64,000 nucleotides of DNA, taken from contig CM049986.1 of assembly GCA_016630955.3 (NCBI GenBank), forward strand, positions 2,542,001 through 2,606,000, in the 5' to 3' direction. The notes under the pieces were generated by a model. The model was not told the DNA's origin. It saw only the letters and a list, made by a program, of their open reading frames with translations, and did not search any database. This DNA is from Didymella arachidicola. Taxonomy: Eukaryota > Ascomycota > Dothideomycetes > Pleosporales > Didymellaceae. Shown piece by piece: positions 22,128-33,760 of the stretch. A program made the translations under genes and the position numbers. How positions within the stretch are numbered: the stretch's first letter is position 1; each line of letters starts with the position of its first letter.

Positions 22128-24026
22128 CTATGCTGAGTTGTTTGGTCCAGCACTTGGAGCAGCGGGTTGCTTTGCGATTGCTTCTCCCAACTTCTCACGT
22201 GCGATCTTCTCTTGCTCCATGGCAGCACGGTCAGCCTTAGTGACGCGAGGCTTGCGCACGGTCTGACCACCGCGAGAACCTGGACCGCCACCACGTCCAC
22301 GGCCTCGACCAGAAGTTTCGCCTCTTGTTGTACCACCGCGACCGCGGCCTCGACCGCGTCTGACGGTGCCATCGGCCCTGTATACCGTTAGCTCAAAGCT
22401 TTGCAGACATGAGTATGCAGCGACATACCTCTCCACAGCTGGCTTCTCTTCTGTTACTAGAGGGCCGCTGTATACGAAGAAGCCATCCTTAGCCATGAGA
22501 GCCTGCTGCTCCCAGGCAAGCTCAGTATCGTCGATAAAGTCATCTTCTTTATCGTAGTCTTCTTGTTTCCTCTTACGACGCTTCTTTCCGCCATTCTCAG
22601 TAGCTGATGCGTTGTCGTCCATGCCACCCATCTCGACGTTACTCTCGTTCTCGCTAAGATCGACTGACATGTCGTCTGTAACGGGCAGCCCGGCAGCGCG
22701 TTCGAGAGCGGCACCAGCAGCTTGCATCTGGCGCTTGCGTTCCTGGCGGGCAGCAATGCGGGGGTGGAGGGCAGCAAATCCATACTTCTTTTCGATCTCG
22801 AGCGCGACGTTGATTGTTGTGTTCTGGCGCCCTTTGAGATCGAAGTGAAGGAAGATGTTCGGTGCGACTGGACCATCAGCGCCCTTCACAGCACTTGTCA
22901 CTGGCCCGAAAGCTGTTCCAGAAAGCAGGCCACTGCCGCTTGGCAGTGGTGGGGGTGCTTCCTTTTGACGTGCAGATTTTGCGGGAGGCGTTGGTGCGTT
23001 CGAATTCACTGACGTGCCGTTGGTGGCGGAAGTGACCTTTTGCCCTGTCGCCGCGACAGGCTTTGATGCATCTGAGTCAATCTCCATTGGTACAGGTCCG
23101 GTAGCCGTTGCAGTGTAAAGCAAAGGTTGTGGTGTCAGCTGTTGTGGTTGAGTGTGGGGTTGTGGTTGTGGAGCCGCAAACTCCTGGGAAGGAAGGACAG
23201 ACGCGGGTCGCGTGTGAAAACTGGCTGGTGACTGTGGGGCAGATGTAATAGATGCCTGCTGTTGCAACTTTGCAGGTTGTGAGAAGAATGAGTTGCTAGC
23301 CGAGGGCGGGTCGATCAGACTGGTGATGGATGGTGATGCACTTGCGCGGTTGAGAGGAGGCGAGATGGGCGGCGGCGCACTCGCTGGGATTTGTGGTTTG
23401 TCCTCCATAATGCCACCTCGAATAGGATCGTATCTCTGCCCAGAACTAGAAGGCCGCGGTGTTGTAGGAGGGACGTTGATGTGGGCAAGATTTGGGTTAT
23501 TATGAAGGGTAGGTTCTTGGGTACTTGAGATCGGTGTACCCTGAACTCGTGGCGCTTGTGAAGGTGCAGGAGACTGCTCTGGCTGCTGCGGTATCGGAGG
23601 AGGCGCTGGCTCACTGGGCTTGGGTTGCGGTGTGGGCGAGTTCTGGATTACGGGCTTCTCATCAACAACCTGGACAGGCTGCACGCCCTGCGCTTCCATA
23701 GAAGCTTTCGTTCTCCTCTTGCGGACAGGGGCGGCATTTGGGTCTTTTGGCTCTGCGGGTTTACGAGGTTTTCTTGTTTTCTTCTCTGGTTCTGCAACAC
23801 TGGGATCTTTCGGTTTTGGCTTCGGCCCTGGTTTTTTGCGCGGTTGCCCGGATGCTGTAAGGCCTCGTGGTGCTGGTGATGTCGCAGATGCAGGGGTTGG
23901 TGTACTAGTGTTCGCAGGGCCAACACCAACACCAGTACTGGAAACGCGAGCTGTGGACGTGGGAGTGCCTTCAGGGGAGTGCGGGGGCGAACTCAAACTC
24001 CCTGGCGAAGACGCATCGTTTTCCAT
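22128..24026 (-). CDS. HPC2: HIR histone-chaperone complex subunit Hpc2 (ubinuclein-type HRD domain)
   Basis: Nuclear protein of about 615 residues with the Hpc2-related (HUN) domain, which in yeast Hpc2 and animal ubinucleins binds histone H3.3/H4 as part of the HIRA/HIR complex. Exons in transcript order: 24026-22429 and 22377-22128. The first about 380 residues are Pro/Ser/Thr/Gln-rich and contain AT-hook-like basic repeats (RKKPGPKPKPKDP, RKPRKPAEPKDP). The middle carries FLHFDLKGRQNTTINVALEI. The HRD core is EDDFIDDTELAWEQQALMAK with FFVYSGPL (about 490-525), preceded by KKRRKRKQ. The C-terminus is RG-rich (RRGRGRGRGG). The 51-nt intron (GTATGT...TACAG) is a multiple of three and contains no stop, so an unspliced reading would also be open; its consensus sites and a CTAAC branch site argue that it is spliced. 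Confidence 0.85.
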   Translation of the reverse strand: MENDASSPGSLSSPPHSPEGTPTSTARVSSTGVGVGPANTSTPTPASATSPAPRGLTASGQPRKKPGPKPKPKDPSVAEPEKKTRKPRKPAEPKDPNAAPVRKRRTKASMEAQGVQPVQVVDEKPVIQNSPTPQPKPSEPAPPPIPQQPEQSPAPSQAPRVQGTPISSTQEPTLHNNPNLAHINVPPTTPRPSSSGQRYDPIRGGIMEDKPQIPASAPPPISPPLNRASASPSITSLIDPPSASNSFFSQPAKLQQQASITSAPQSPASFHTRPASVLPSQEFAAPQPQPHTQPQQLTPQPLLYTATATGPVPMEIDSDASKPVAATGQKVTSATNGTSVNSNAPTPPAKSARQKEAPPPLPSGSGLLSGTAFGPVTSAVKGADGPVAPNIFLHFDLKGRQNTTINVALEIEKKYGFAALHPRIAARQERKRQMQAAGAALERAAGLPVTDDMSVDLSENESNVEMGGMDDNASATENGGKKRRKRKQEDYDKEDDFIDDTELAWEQQALMAKDGFFVYSGPLVTEEKPAVERYVAAYSCLQSFELTVYRADGTVRRGRGRGRGGTTRGETSGRGRGRGGGPGSRGGQTVRKPRVTKADRAAMEQEKIAREKLGEAIAKQPAAPSAGPNNSA

Positions 24027-25464
24027 GATTGTGGAACACCAAAAATCTGCAGGTATCTCAAACTCGGCAAGCTGTCCGCAGGTAGTTCACAGCTCGATGC
24101 TTTTCTTCTGTATACAACGCCAGGTATGTCGAACGCAAATTAGGGGCGCAGGTAGCGCCAGCAGTTGTGTGGCAAATCGCTGGCTGAGCGGCGGGAACTC
24201 AACACCAAGAGTTGTGGACGGCGTCTATCGCAACAGTCGTCGAGAACACCAAAGTCGACGTGTAGCCGAATACCGAGCCGGAGGGAAGCTGAAAAGGAAC
24301 CTGTTGCACGGAGAGGAACGCGATGTTTCAACCCCTAATTAAGATTCGATGGAGACGATCACAGCAAGTGCGATGTCGATGAAAAGGTAATTGCAGCAGG
24401 CAGGAATCGCACAGGTTGAGAAGGAGAAAAGGAGAGGAAAGAGACGTCGATGTGTTCAGTCGTTGAATGGGGGCATCAGGTATGAAGAGCGATTTGGCAC
24501 ATGGGCCAAAGCGCAAGGTTACGACGAGGAAAATCACTTTACGCCAGCGTCTGTCCCCCGGACTGGGCAGCCGCTGTTCGATTCTGTGAATGAGAGACCC
24601 TTGGAAGTGGGCTGCCGCCGGACCTCTGTGGTGCAGTTATCGGCATATCGAGTTCCAAGTTCGCTTGGTACATGCGCGCTTCATCGGTCTTGCGTGCAGC
24701 GTGAAGTGCTAATTTATAGATATCACTTGTATCTGATGATGCCGTTGACCTCTGTCTGGTCCTCAGAATCACGCGGTAAGGGAACCTGAGGGTATCTTCC
24801 TGATCGAGCAACCAGCGCGATCTGCACTTCCGCGTATGTATAGGCGTTTTCCGATCTTTCGCCATGTCGCCCCTGTGATTCGCAGCTAGCAGTGCACCTT
24901 GTTGAAACGGACGCATTCCAGCTTCTTGCATAAGCCGAGTGATCAGTGAAGATGCGCGACGAAGCATGTGTCTCGGACTGACATGTTCTCACGCGGTGGT
25001 GGTTGACCCAACTGTTCGGTCAACAGGGGTCCACTTGATCCTCGCGCCTTACCCGAAGCGAATGTGGCTGTTCCGTCCGATCTCGTTTCAGACTTGTGGC
25101 GCAACGGCCAACAATGCATTAAACCATCGGAATCATCACTTTCTATCGTTTTGGGGCTTTTTGTGAGGTGGGCTTCCGAATTGAGTAGAGGTGATCGCGG
25201 CTTTACTGCCGCCGCTCTAAGTCAATGTGAAACATGCGCTACTGAAGAGGTTGCCGTGAGAGCACTGGCGATCCCAGCCGGTCGAAGAACGTGAACATTT
25301 ACCTCATAGATTGAAACTAGATATCGTCGCAAAGCGGTCCTACAGCAGACCCTATGCTCAATAACGCCGCCGAACGCCTTCCCGGCCCTACAACGCCGGA
25401 GGAAGTATATGCAAGAATACAGAAACAATGATACATCAACTTTTCATATCGGGGAAGTGAGTGA
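24027..25464. other. Intergenic between NOP58 3' end and HPC2 start
   Basis: About 1.4 kb without a supported gene; the part next to 24027 is the presumed HPC2 promoter. Several frames of 60-140 codons exist but show no family motif. Confidence 0.45.
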
Positions 25465-27176
25465 TCATGCCTTGCTCTTCTTCTTCTTCTTGCTCTCACC
25501 GTCGTCGTCGTCCGCTTTCCTCTTCTTCTCCTTCTTGGACTTCTTCTCGGAAACCTCGTCGTCGCCCTTGGATTTCTTGTCCTTCTTCTTGTCCTTCTTC
25601 TCCTTCTTCTCATGGCGAGCCTGCTCGGTTGCACCTGCGGTGACACCATCGGCCATCTCAACGTCCTCGGTCGCAGTAGCGGTGGGGTCAGGGATACCAA
25701 TATCAGTCATGGCGGCGTTCATAGCAGCCTGCATGACGGCAGCGTTCTTAGCAGGCGGCGCGCCAGAAGAGTAGAATTCGATCCTCTCCTCAACTTGGCG
25801 CTTGAGAGCCTCACCGAACTTGGAGGTGGGTGTCTCGGAGAAGTTGTCAATCCTGGAGGCAATCGAGCACTTGTTGGCCAAGAAACGCGAGATTCTGCCC
25901 TTAGACTTTGCTCCAGTCTTGCCGATGAACGACGAGTGATAGATCAAACCGTACTTAGGGGTGTTGCCCTTGGTCTTGAGACTAATTTGAATTAGCATGG
26001 GTTTAGTGCAGCAAGAAAGAACTACACTTACGCTCGGAACAGAGCCTTCTCAGCGCCGAGAATCTGAACAGTGGAAGCAGGGTACTTGGACAAGTTGGTC
26101 AGAGATCCGGCCTTGGAGATAAGACGTGCGCCAACGGTGTCACCGATCAGAGCAGCCAGGTTGGGCGCAACTTGGTTCATCCTGCTTCCGAGGTAGTTGG
26201 AGAGTTGCCTGCGGTAGGCAGCGAGCGATGCGGTGCGCTTAGCGAAAGCCATGACAATCTCCATATCGGCAGCGGAGAGGTCGCGACCCATGGATGTGCG
26301 CGCAGCCTTGATAATGGCGGTCGCAACAGCCTCATCGTCATCGACAATAGCGGCAAGGTCGTGGGTATCGTCGTCGGTGAGGCGAGACTTGTCGCCAATC
26401 TCGAGAACAACCTTAGCATACTGGTCGTTGCTCTGGACGATCTTGGACAGCTCTGGGAAGTGCCATCCGTAGTTCTCACGAAGACGCATGCAGAACTGGT
26501 TCAACTATGGTGGAGTCAGTACAGGTACTTTGCGGCTTTCGGCGACTTCACTCACGTCCTTGTCAACCTGGTCAAGGGTCGCAATAGCCTGGATGATGTG
26601 GTTGTCCTGCTTGTTCACGCTGAACTTCACCTTGGCGCGGGAGTATGCGTGACCGAGACCGAGAATGGAGCGGTCGATGTCGCCAGGCTGAAGCTTCTTG
26701 ATTAGCTTGCCGGAGTGCTGACGGAGACCACGGAGGAGGTCAGAGACGACTTCGGAGGTCTGGGCGGTTTCGCAGGCAAGGTTGGGGAAGGCGGCCTTGA
26801 TGCTTCCGGCCAAGTTGCTCTCGCTCAGACCAAGGGTGATGGTCTTCTTCTTGCCAGCCTTGGGAAGGTTGGTCTCAAGTGTCGCGCGCAAAAAGTCGGA
26901 GAGGATACCCTCAGAAATATCGTTGATCTCCTGGAGCGCATCCTGAGTTCCCTGGAATGGCGCCAGGCCAACAAGTTCGACGGTCTTTCCGAACTTGTCA
27001 AGATCTTGGACAGCCTTCTGGACTTCGGCAAGGCGGTTGCCAATGGTGTCAGGCTGCAGAATTACTTTGAAGACCTGCGCGGTGCATTAGCAACTTTATT
27101 CGAATCAAAAGCTCTAGAATGCCGGACATACCGCATAGCCGATAGGGCTCTCGTGGAGGAGATAGTCGACCGACAT
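25465..27176 (-). CDS. NOP58: Nucleolar protein 58, box C/D snoRNP core protein
   Basis: Core protein of box C/D small nucleolar ribonucleoproteins, needed for 2'-O-methylation and processing of pre-rRNA. Exons in transcript order: 27176-27132, 27074-26556, 26504-26032, 25981-25465, giving 517 residues; introns of 57, 51 and 50 nt with GT and AG ends. The start MSVDYLLHESPIGYAVFKV is the family N-terminus. The central coiled-coil and Nop domain region includes NQFCMRLRENYGWHFPEL and the RNP-binding stretch NYLGSRMNQVAPNLAALIGD and GAEKALFRALK. The tail is the typical KKE/D-rich end (KKEKKDKKKDKKSK and following), often disordered in Nop58. The gene is divergent from CCT6, with start codons about 270 bp apart, so both housekeeping genes may share one promoter. 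Confidence 0.96.
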
Positions 27177-27446
27177 CGTGATTGTCGCAAAGCTTGAATT
27201 TTGGCGCGATGTGGTGACGCGAGACGGAATCCAGCGTATGGTCGTGAACTGAGCTCTTCGGAATTGTGGTGGAAAAGATTCTGTGAGCGGGCCCGTGCAT
27301 CGCGCTTGCCGGAGAAGACCCGGTCGCCGCTTCCCTCATTTTTGTGAGGGGACGCGCTCGGCCAGACACGCGAAGCAGCCATACCCCACGCTGTCACCCT
27401 ACTTTCTTTCTTGTATTGTTCGATACCCTGATAGACGTCTTGCAAT

Positions 27447-29373
27447 ATGTCGGCTGCACAGTTGTTAAACCCGAAGGCCGAGTCGAGGGTATGCCCCTCA
27501 GTGTTTGCAAACACAGCAGGATAACTAACAATCGCACAGAGGCGCGGGGAAGCTCTCCAGGTGAACATCTCGGCCGGCGAGGGACTTCAGAAGGTATAGA
27601 GGAGCACTGGAGGCATTCACTCATTTTGTGTTAATCAATAAATAGGTCCTTGCCTCCAACCTTGGACCCCGCGGTACTCTGAAGATGTAAGTTCGTATGT
27701 TACACTTACCGTAACACGTCGCTGACTATATGTAGGCTCGTGGATGGCGCTGGAGGAGTACGTAGAACTCCACCTAGCTTGCGCATTGCTCTGACTGTTA
27801 TAGATCAAACTCACAAAGGATGGAAGCGTTCTTTTGAAGGAGATGGTACGTACATGCTCTCCAAGCCCTCTGTCTGCTTGCCTAACATTGTCGCAGCAAA
27901 TCCAGAACCCTACCGCCGTCATGATCGCACGCGCAGCCACAGCACAGGACGATATCACAGGTGACGGAACAACATCAGCAGTGCTGCTGATTGGAGAGCT
28001 TCTGAAGCAGGCGGACCGCTACATCTCCGAAGGTCTTCACCCCCGTGTGATCACAGATGGTTACGACCTCGCGAAGACAGAGTCGCTAAAGGTCAGTAGA
28101 GTACCCCAAGACCATCTGACATCACAAGCTGACCATGCGGCAGTTCCTCGATGAGTTCAAGCTCGAGAAGGAAGTCGATCGCGAACTCCTGCTCTCCGTC
28201 GCGCGCACATCGTTGTCCACGAAGCTCGACAGCTCTCTCGCCGAGCAGCTGACCCCCGATATTGTTGACGCCGTTCTTGCTATTTACCAGGCACCAGCAA
28301 AGCCTGATCTGCACATGGTAGAGATCATGACTATGCAACACCGCACTGCCGCCGACACACAGCTGATCAGGGGTCTTGCTCTGGATCACGGTGCGAGGCA
28401 TCCTGATATGCCCAAGAAGGTCGAGAACGCATACATCCTGACATTGAACGTCAGTCTAGAATACGAGAAGTCTGAGATCAACTCTGGCTTCTATTACTCG
28501 AGCGCAGAGCAGAGGGAGAAGCTTGTGGAAAGTGAGCGAAGATTCGTCGACGACAAGCTCAGGAAAATTGTCGAACTAAAGAAGGAGGTCTGTGGTGACG
28601 ACCCCAAGAAGGGTTTTGTCATTGTCAACCAGAAGGGTATCGACCCTCTCAGCTTGGACGTCCTCGTCAAGAATGGCATCTTCGCGCTCAGGAGAGCGAA
28701 GCGTAGGAACATGGAGCGCCTCCAGCTTGTGTGCGGCGGAACATCTCAGAACAGCGTTGACGACCTGACACCCGATGTCCTTGGTTGGGCCGGTAACGTT
28801 TATGAGCATACACTGGGCGAGGAGAAGTACACCTTCATCGAGGACGTCAAGGAGCCGAAGTCGGTCACCCTTCTCATCAAAGGGCCCAACTCACACACCA
28901 TCAGCCAGATCAAGGACGCTGTCCGCGATGGTCTGAGGAGCGTCTACAACATGATCGTCGACAAGAGCGTTGTACCCGGTGGCGGTGCATTCCAGGTTGC
29001 CTGTGCCGCCCGTCTCAACAGCGAAGAGTTCAGGAAATCAGTCAAGGGCAAGGCGAAGTGGGGTGTTCTTGCTTTTGCTGATGCGCTTCTTGTCATTCCT
29101 AAGACACTGGCTGCCAACTCTGGCCACGACATCCAAGATTCCCTGGCTGCGCTGCAAGACGAACATGCGGAAGGCAACATTGTCGGCCTGAACCTGGCTA
29201 CTGGCGAGGCCATGGACCCCACACAGGAAGGCGTTTACGATTCTTTCCGTGTCCTTCGCAACTGCATAGCATCGGCTACTGGTATCGCATCCAACCTGTT
29301 GTTGTGCGACGAGATGCTCAAGGCAAGACAGATGGGACGTGCCCCTGGCCCTGGTGATATGGACCAGCAATAG
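27447..29373 (+). CDS. CCT6: T-complex protein 1 subunit zeta (CCT6)
   Basis: Subunit of the cytosolic chaperonin TRiC/CCT, which folds actin, tubulin and WD40 proteins. Exons: 27447-27488, 27540-27593, 27646-27686, 27736-27757, 27804-27845, 27897-28091, 28144-29373, giving 541 residues, close to yeast Cct6. The gene has six short introns crowded into the first 700 bases, one exon being only 22 nt. The joined N-terminus reads MSAAQLLNPKAESRRRGEAL. Chaperonin motifs are SNLGPRGTLKMLVDGAGG, KLTKDG, the ATPase loop GDGTTS, and VPGGGAF in the late equatorial domain. All junctions keep the frame and restore conserved segments. Divergent from NOP58. Confidence 0.95.
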
Positions 29374-32015
29374 TAGTAACAGGGCTATGTTACTTGAAGG
29401 ATTGTAAAAGCTCTATGCTAGCATGTGGACTGAGGTAGGCCATTACGCGACGTTGTTCGCTTGTCGCTTATGGCTCCGTCATTTCTGCGTAGTGGCAATT
29501 CGAATGAAATAACATTATCAGCACACTTGGCTGCTTCGACCTCTTCATTGACGATACCACATGTGGCCTCACCGTATGCGTTAGCACTTCTTCACCAACT
29601 TATCTCACCGTCCGGGTCGTGTGGAATTTATTTGCATGGTGAACGTGCGTGCAAAACCACTGGGCCCCGACGTTACAATAAGGCAGACCATTGGAAGTCG
29701 GTCTGCAGCTTTACCTATCCAAGCATCTTCCGCGATCTGGCAGCCTGGTTTACACGTATTCAGAGCTGTTCCTCATCATGCTTAGATTGCGGGCCATTCA
29801 AAGGCGGCTTTCCATGGATGGTGCAATAGTTGAGACGAAGCGAGGCACACAACACGTGCCCCGCCAGAGAGATTCATAACACGAGTGCGGGGCAAACTTC
29901 ATCCTGCTTATTGCACCTACGGACGACCATTACACACCCTACGAGATGGCCGACTGACAGCGAATGAAAAACCAGAGATGATAGCAATTTTGCTATTTGG
30001 CGAAGAAGGTATAACGCTCGATTCGACCTGTGCGTACCGCCCACACGATCACGGCCAAAGCCCAGGACTCGCAGGCAGCAGCACAGGCATCGAACCAAGC
30101 ACGACCCAGCGACCCACACCAAATCATCTCAGCAAAGCACGATCAGGGCAAGTGCCTCGTGTGACCGCAGGAGTACCCAATTTCGTCCACTATATAATTT
30201 TACAATTTAACAGTTCTATTTGTGCAGTGCGAGGATTTGTACGAACTCATTTCTTGCCTTTTACCAGAAGTGACCGCGAGTCCCGCACAACACTGCACTT
30301 ATCAAATCTTTGGACCAAACCTCATGGGTTCAACCCATACTTTTTGCACTTTTCGACTTCATCTGCTAGCGTAGAGTCAGACTTGCACTCTCCAAAGCAC
30401 TGCCTCGTATGTTTTTGCCATGTTTTCTCGCCGAGCTACGCATTTTTGAAGTTTTGCTTCGGACAATAGCCACGGCACTCTGGACGGGCACTTGGTGCGT
30501 GCTGAGTCCATGCGCGACCTTACCGCCGCTGTTTGCATTTCATGTCCTTTTCACTCACCTCGGTGTTTTCCATCAGAGTGGAACCCATTGCATCATGAAC
30601 TTCAATCCGTGTCTCCCGAATAGCATTTGGCAGCTTGTTGGGCGCTGCCTCTGTACGATGGGTCGCTAGACTTTCGCTTCTGTTTCTCCTCCGTTTCGAT
30701 CGACAAGCCGTCGTCGAAGCTACGCAGCTTCACACATCGCGTCCAGTATCACGGCATGGACTTCCACGAGTTCAACCGGTGCGCTTTTCAGCGCAAATAG
30801 GCATGCTTACTTACCTACCTGAGCGACTCACTCAGCAAGGAGGACATGGATCATTACACCGTTCCATTGAAGGAGACCGATCAGCCGGACGGCAGGCTTT
30901 CAGGACGTAGGGCACTTCTGATTTCAGCAGGAGCGCAGTCTCCATTCCCTCCCTAGGATTGATCGTACCCCACGAAGCTCGAAGGCATTGATGGAGCTCC
31001 GATCTTCTTTGCTTGTAGAGTTTTCCCCTTTTTCATCTGGCCATCATCTGCTCGGATCGAGGACCGACGCTCATCCCTTGCCAGCGGTGCTGGTGCTCCG
31101 TTCGACACGTGCGGCCACCCTCACCGACGGATGTAAGAGCTAGTTTTGGCGTGAGCACATGCTCTGCGATTACGCGAGTGACGTTCCTCGGGTACGTTCG
31201 CATTGAGCTGTGCGACATGCGTAGCTGCCTCCCTCGACCGCATTGCGCGCCTCGCAGTCACATGTAGCGTGTTTTCTACATACAATCCAACGCACCAGCA
31301 AAGCATACGTCCATGGGGCCCTAATGCTGTCTTGTGTTGCAGTTCTTATCATGTCATTCTCCGAATGCAAGGTATGGCGCGACTCCACGTTTCAGATCTT
31401 GCGTCCTCATTTCAGGCCAATTTGGTGTTTCGCCTGACACAAACTCATTTAAGACGTCCGCGACCCTGCCTCGGACGCTCCCTCGACACACGATGCCCTC
31501 ATCTGCTGATACTAGTGGTCGTCCTGGTGGCTCGTCATAGCAGACCACAGTTGAGTGCATTGAGGAACTTCGCGTTACACCAACAAAGTGAACCTGGGAG
31601 GGGCTAGGGAGCTCTGTGACTCGAAGACTTATTTGAAAGCTTCAAGAGTTATTGGCCCATGTGAGCAGCGTCACTCTCACCTACTGACGTCGCGGTTGCC
31701 CTGGCGGCGACGCCAAGAACGCAAGGTCGACGCAGGTACAAACAGTCCCAAACAGTCCCTCCTCCCTTGCTTGCACCTCCACTCACACCACACTCTTTAC
31801 GTCCTTCTTCTTTCTACACCGAAGCTTCTCAACTCGGCTCAGTCCGACTCACCTTCCTTTCACTTCAGCTGCGGGCAGTCAGTCATTCGTTTTCCTTTGC
31901 TTAAGCTGCAGCTTTGCGCTTTTGCACGCCCAAACACAATTGCAGACACCTCGAGCGCCATCTTTGCACAGCACAGTTACCTGGAGCATTCCATAACATT
32001 CGCTTCATCTACACC
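29374..32015. other. Gene-free stretch, 2.6 kb, with long pyrimidine-rich leader
   Basis: No gene was supported. From about 31740 to 31960 the plus strand is strongly pyrimidine-rich (cctcccttgcttgcacctcc, tccttcttctttctacacc), a feature of strong fungal promoters and 5' UTRs, and leads directly into the GH17 gene. The remainder shows only short frames without motifs. Confidence 0.5.
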
Positions 32016-33405
32016 ATGAAGTCCATCGTTATCGCAGGCGCAGTCGCCGCAATCTTGAGCACTGCCAGCGGTCACCCTCTAAGTACGTTTTGCATGCTCG
32101 AGTGTGAAGAAGTAAAGCTGACGGCTGTCAGAATACAAGCGCGACTATGTCACTGAGGTCGTCTATATTACAGAGACTGTAGCCGATGCTGTTGTCTATG
32201 TTGACCAGGATGGCGTGCCATACTCGACCTCGACTGTGGAGCGCACAGCTGCGCCCACGTCTGTCGAGGTCTCGAAGACATCCGAGGTGACTCCTACGGG
32301 CGATCCAGCAGTGTCATCTTCTGCAGACCCAGTCTTTGCGCCTTCAGCCACCCCGTCCGTTTCTCCAGTCTCACCCACAACTGTGTCTTTGACTTCGCCT
32401 GTGGCTTCATCCGCCCAAGTTCAGAACGTGCCCACAACAACTGCTGCAGTCACTTCCGCATACATTGCCCCTCCACCACCCCCTTCCTCTTCTACCCCCG
32501 CACCGGCACCGGAGATGTCTTCACCTCCACCTGCCCCTACGCCTTCGCCGGCCGCCGCACCTGCTTCCTCTCCATCTCCCGAAATCAGCACAGACGCCGG
32601 TACCGGTCTTCCCATTGGTGTGACTTACGATCCTTTCACCGGCAGTGACCAGAACACACGCTGCAAGACTGCGGATGAGGTTGCAGATGAGTTCAGCAGG
32701 ATGAGCTCGTACAAGAGTGTCCGCATCTACGGTATGGGTTGCAATATCATTCCCCTTGCTGTGCAGAATGCGAAGAAGAATGGTCAGACGATCATGGGTG
32801 GTGCCTATCTCAGCAATAAGGGCAACGGTGAGGATCTGAACACGGTCATCACTACCTGGAAGAAGACCATTGACGAGGATGCCAATGGCAGCTGGGATAT
32901 CCTGAAGCTTTTCTCCGTCGAGAATGAGCGCGTCAACGATCATGACATGACTGCTTCTGAGGTCGTCGATGCCATTCGCCGTGCTCGTGACCAGCTTCGA
33001 AGCGTTGGCTACAATGGTCCAGTCGGAGCCGTTGAAACTGTGCCCGCGACCGTCGACAACCCTTCCATTTGCCAGGCATCAGATGTCGTCATGGTCAACT
33101 GCCACCCCTTCTTCGACCAGAACACTACAGCTGAGGATGCGGGTACCTTTGTAAAGGGCCAAATTGAGCTGGTCAAATCGGCTTGCAAGACCAACCGCGT
33201 AGTCATCACGGAGACTGGCTGGCCTCACCAGGGTGACGCCAACGGCAAGGCTGTTCCCTCACCCGAGAACCAAGCCAAGGCTCTTGCCTCGATTCGCAGC
33301 GAGTTCTCTTCGGATGTCTTCATCCACAACTCTTTCGACTCTCTCTGGAAGACGGACTGGGCTGGTTCCTTTGACGCCGAGCGTTACTGGGGAGTGATCC
33401 AGTAG
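32016..33405 (+). CDS. Secreted GH17 family cell-wall glucanase/glucanosyltransferase (Scw4/Scw10-like)
   Basis: Cell-wall beta-1,3-glucan-modifying enzyme of 446 residues. Exons 32016-32082 and 32132-33405 (49-nt intron, GTACGT...GTCAG). A signal peptide MKSIVIAGAVAAILSTASG is followed by a Lys-Arg site (KYKR) that a Kex2 protease could cut, as in yeast Scw proteins. A Ser/Thr/Pro-rich region (about 55-200) is likely O-glycosylated. The catalytic domain begins near GLPIGVTYDPF. The general acid lies in FSVENERVND (about 285) and the nucleophile in VVITETGWPHQG (about 380). A pyrimidine-rich leader upstream suggests strong expression. The gene converges on pyruvate decarboxylase. Confidence 0.92.
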
Positions 33406-33760
33406 GGGTCTGTTTGTCACTTTCAACTGGCGTTGTAGGCATACGTCGGGTGCGCAGCTAGGATCTGCGCATCCCTCATCTCACATGATGCCCACCAGCA
33501 GCTCTGGACTGCGTAAGCGTGTGGCAGGCATTTTTTGGGCCATTATGGATCATGAGGATATGCACCATATAACATAGATAGTAGTCAGACGACGAATGCA
33601 TGTATGAAACGAAGCCACGGCTACTCTTGCTTGTGATGTTTGTTCCGCAGACGTGATAGCATCTTAAGGTTATACATTGATGGAAAAAGTGAGTTTTAGC
33701 TTTTAGAGAAAAGTGAGAGAAGAGTCGTGCAAGTCACGACATGATCACGCCACCGCTTGC
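33406..33760. other. Convergent 3' intergenic region (GH17 / PDC)
   Basis: About 355 bp between two converging stop codons, holding both 3' UTRs. No further feature seen. Confidence 0.5.

Noticed and set aside
29885..30469. 194-codon plus-strand frame downstream of CCT6
   Set aside because: No family motif, weak start, and stop-rich alternatives around it; nothing supports coding.
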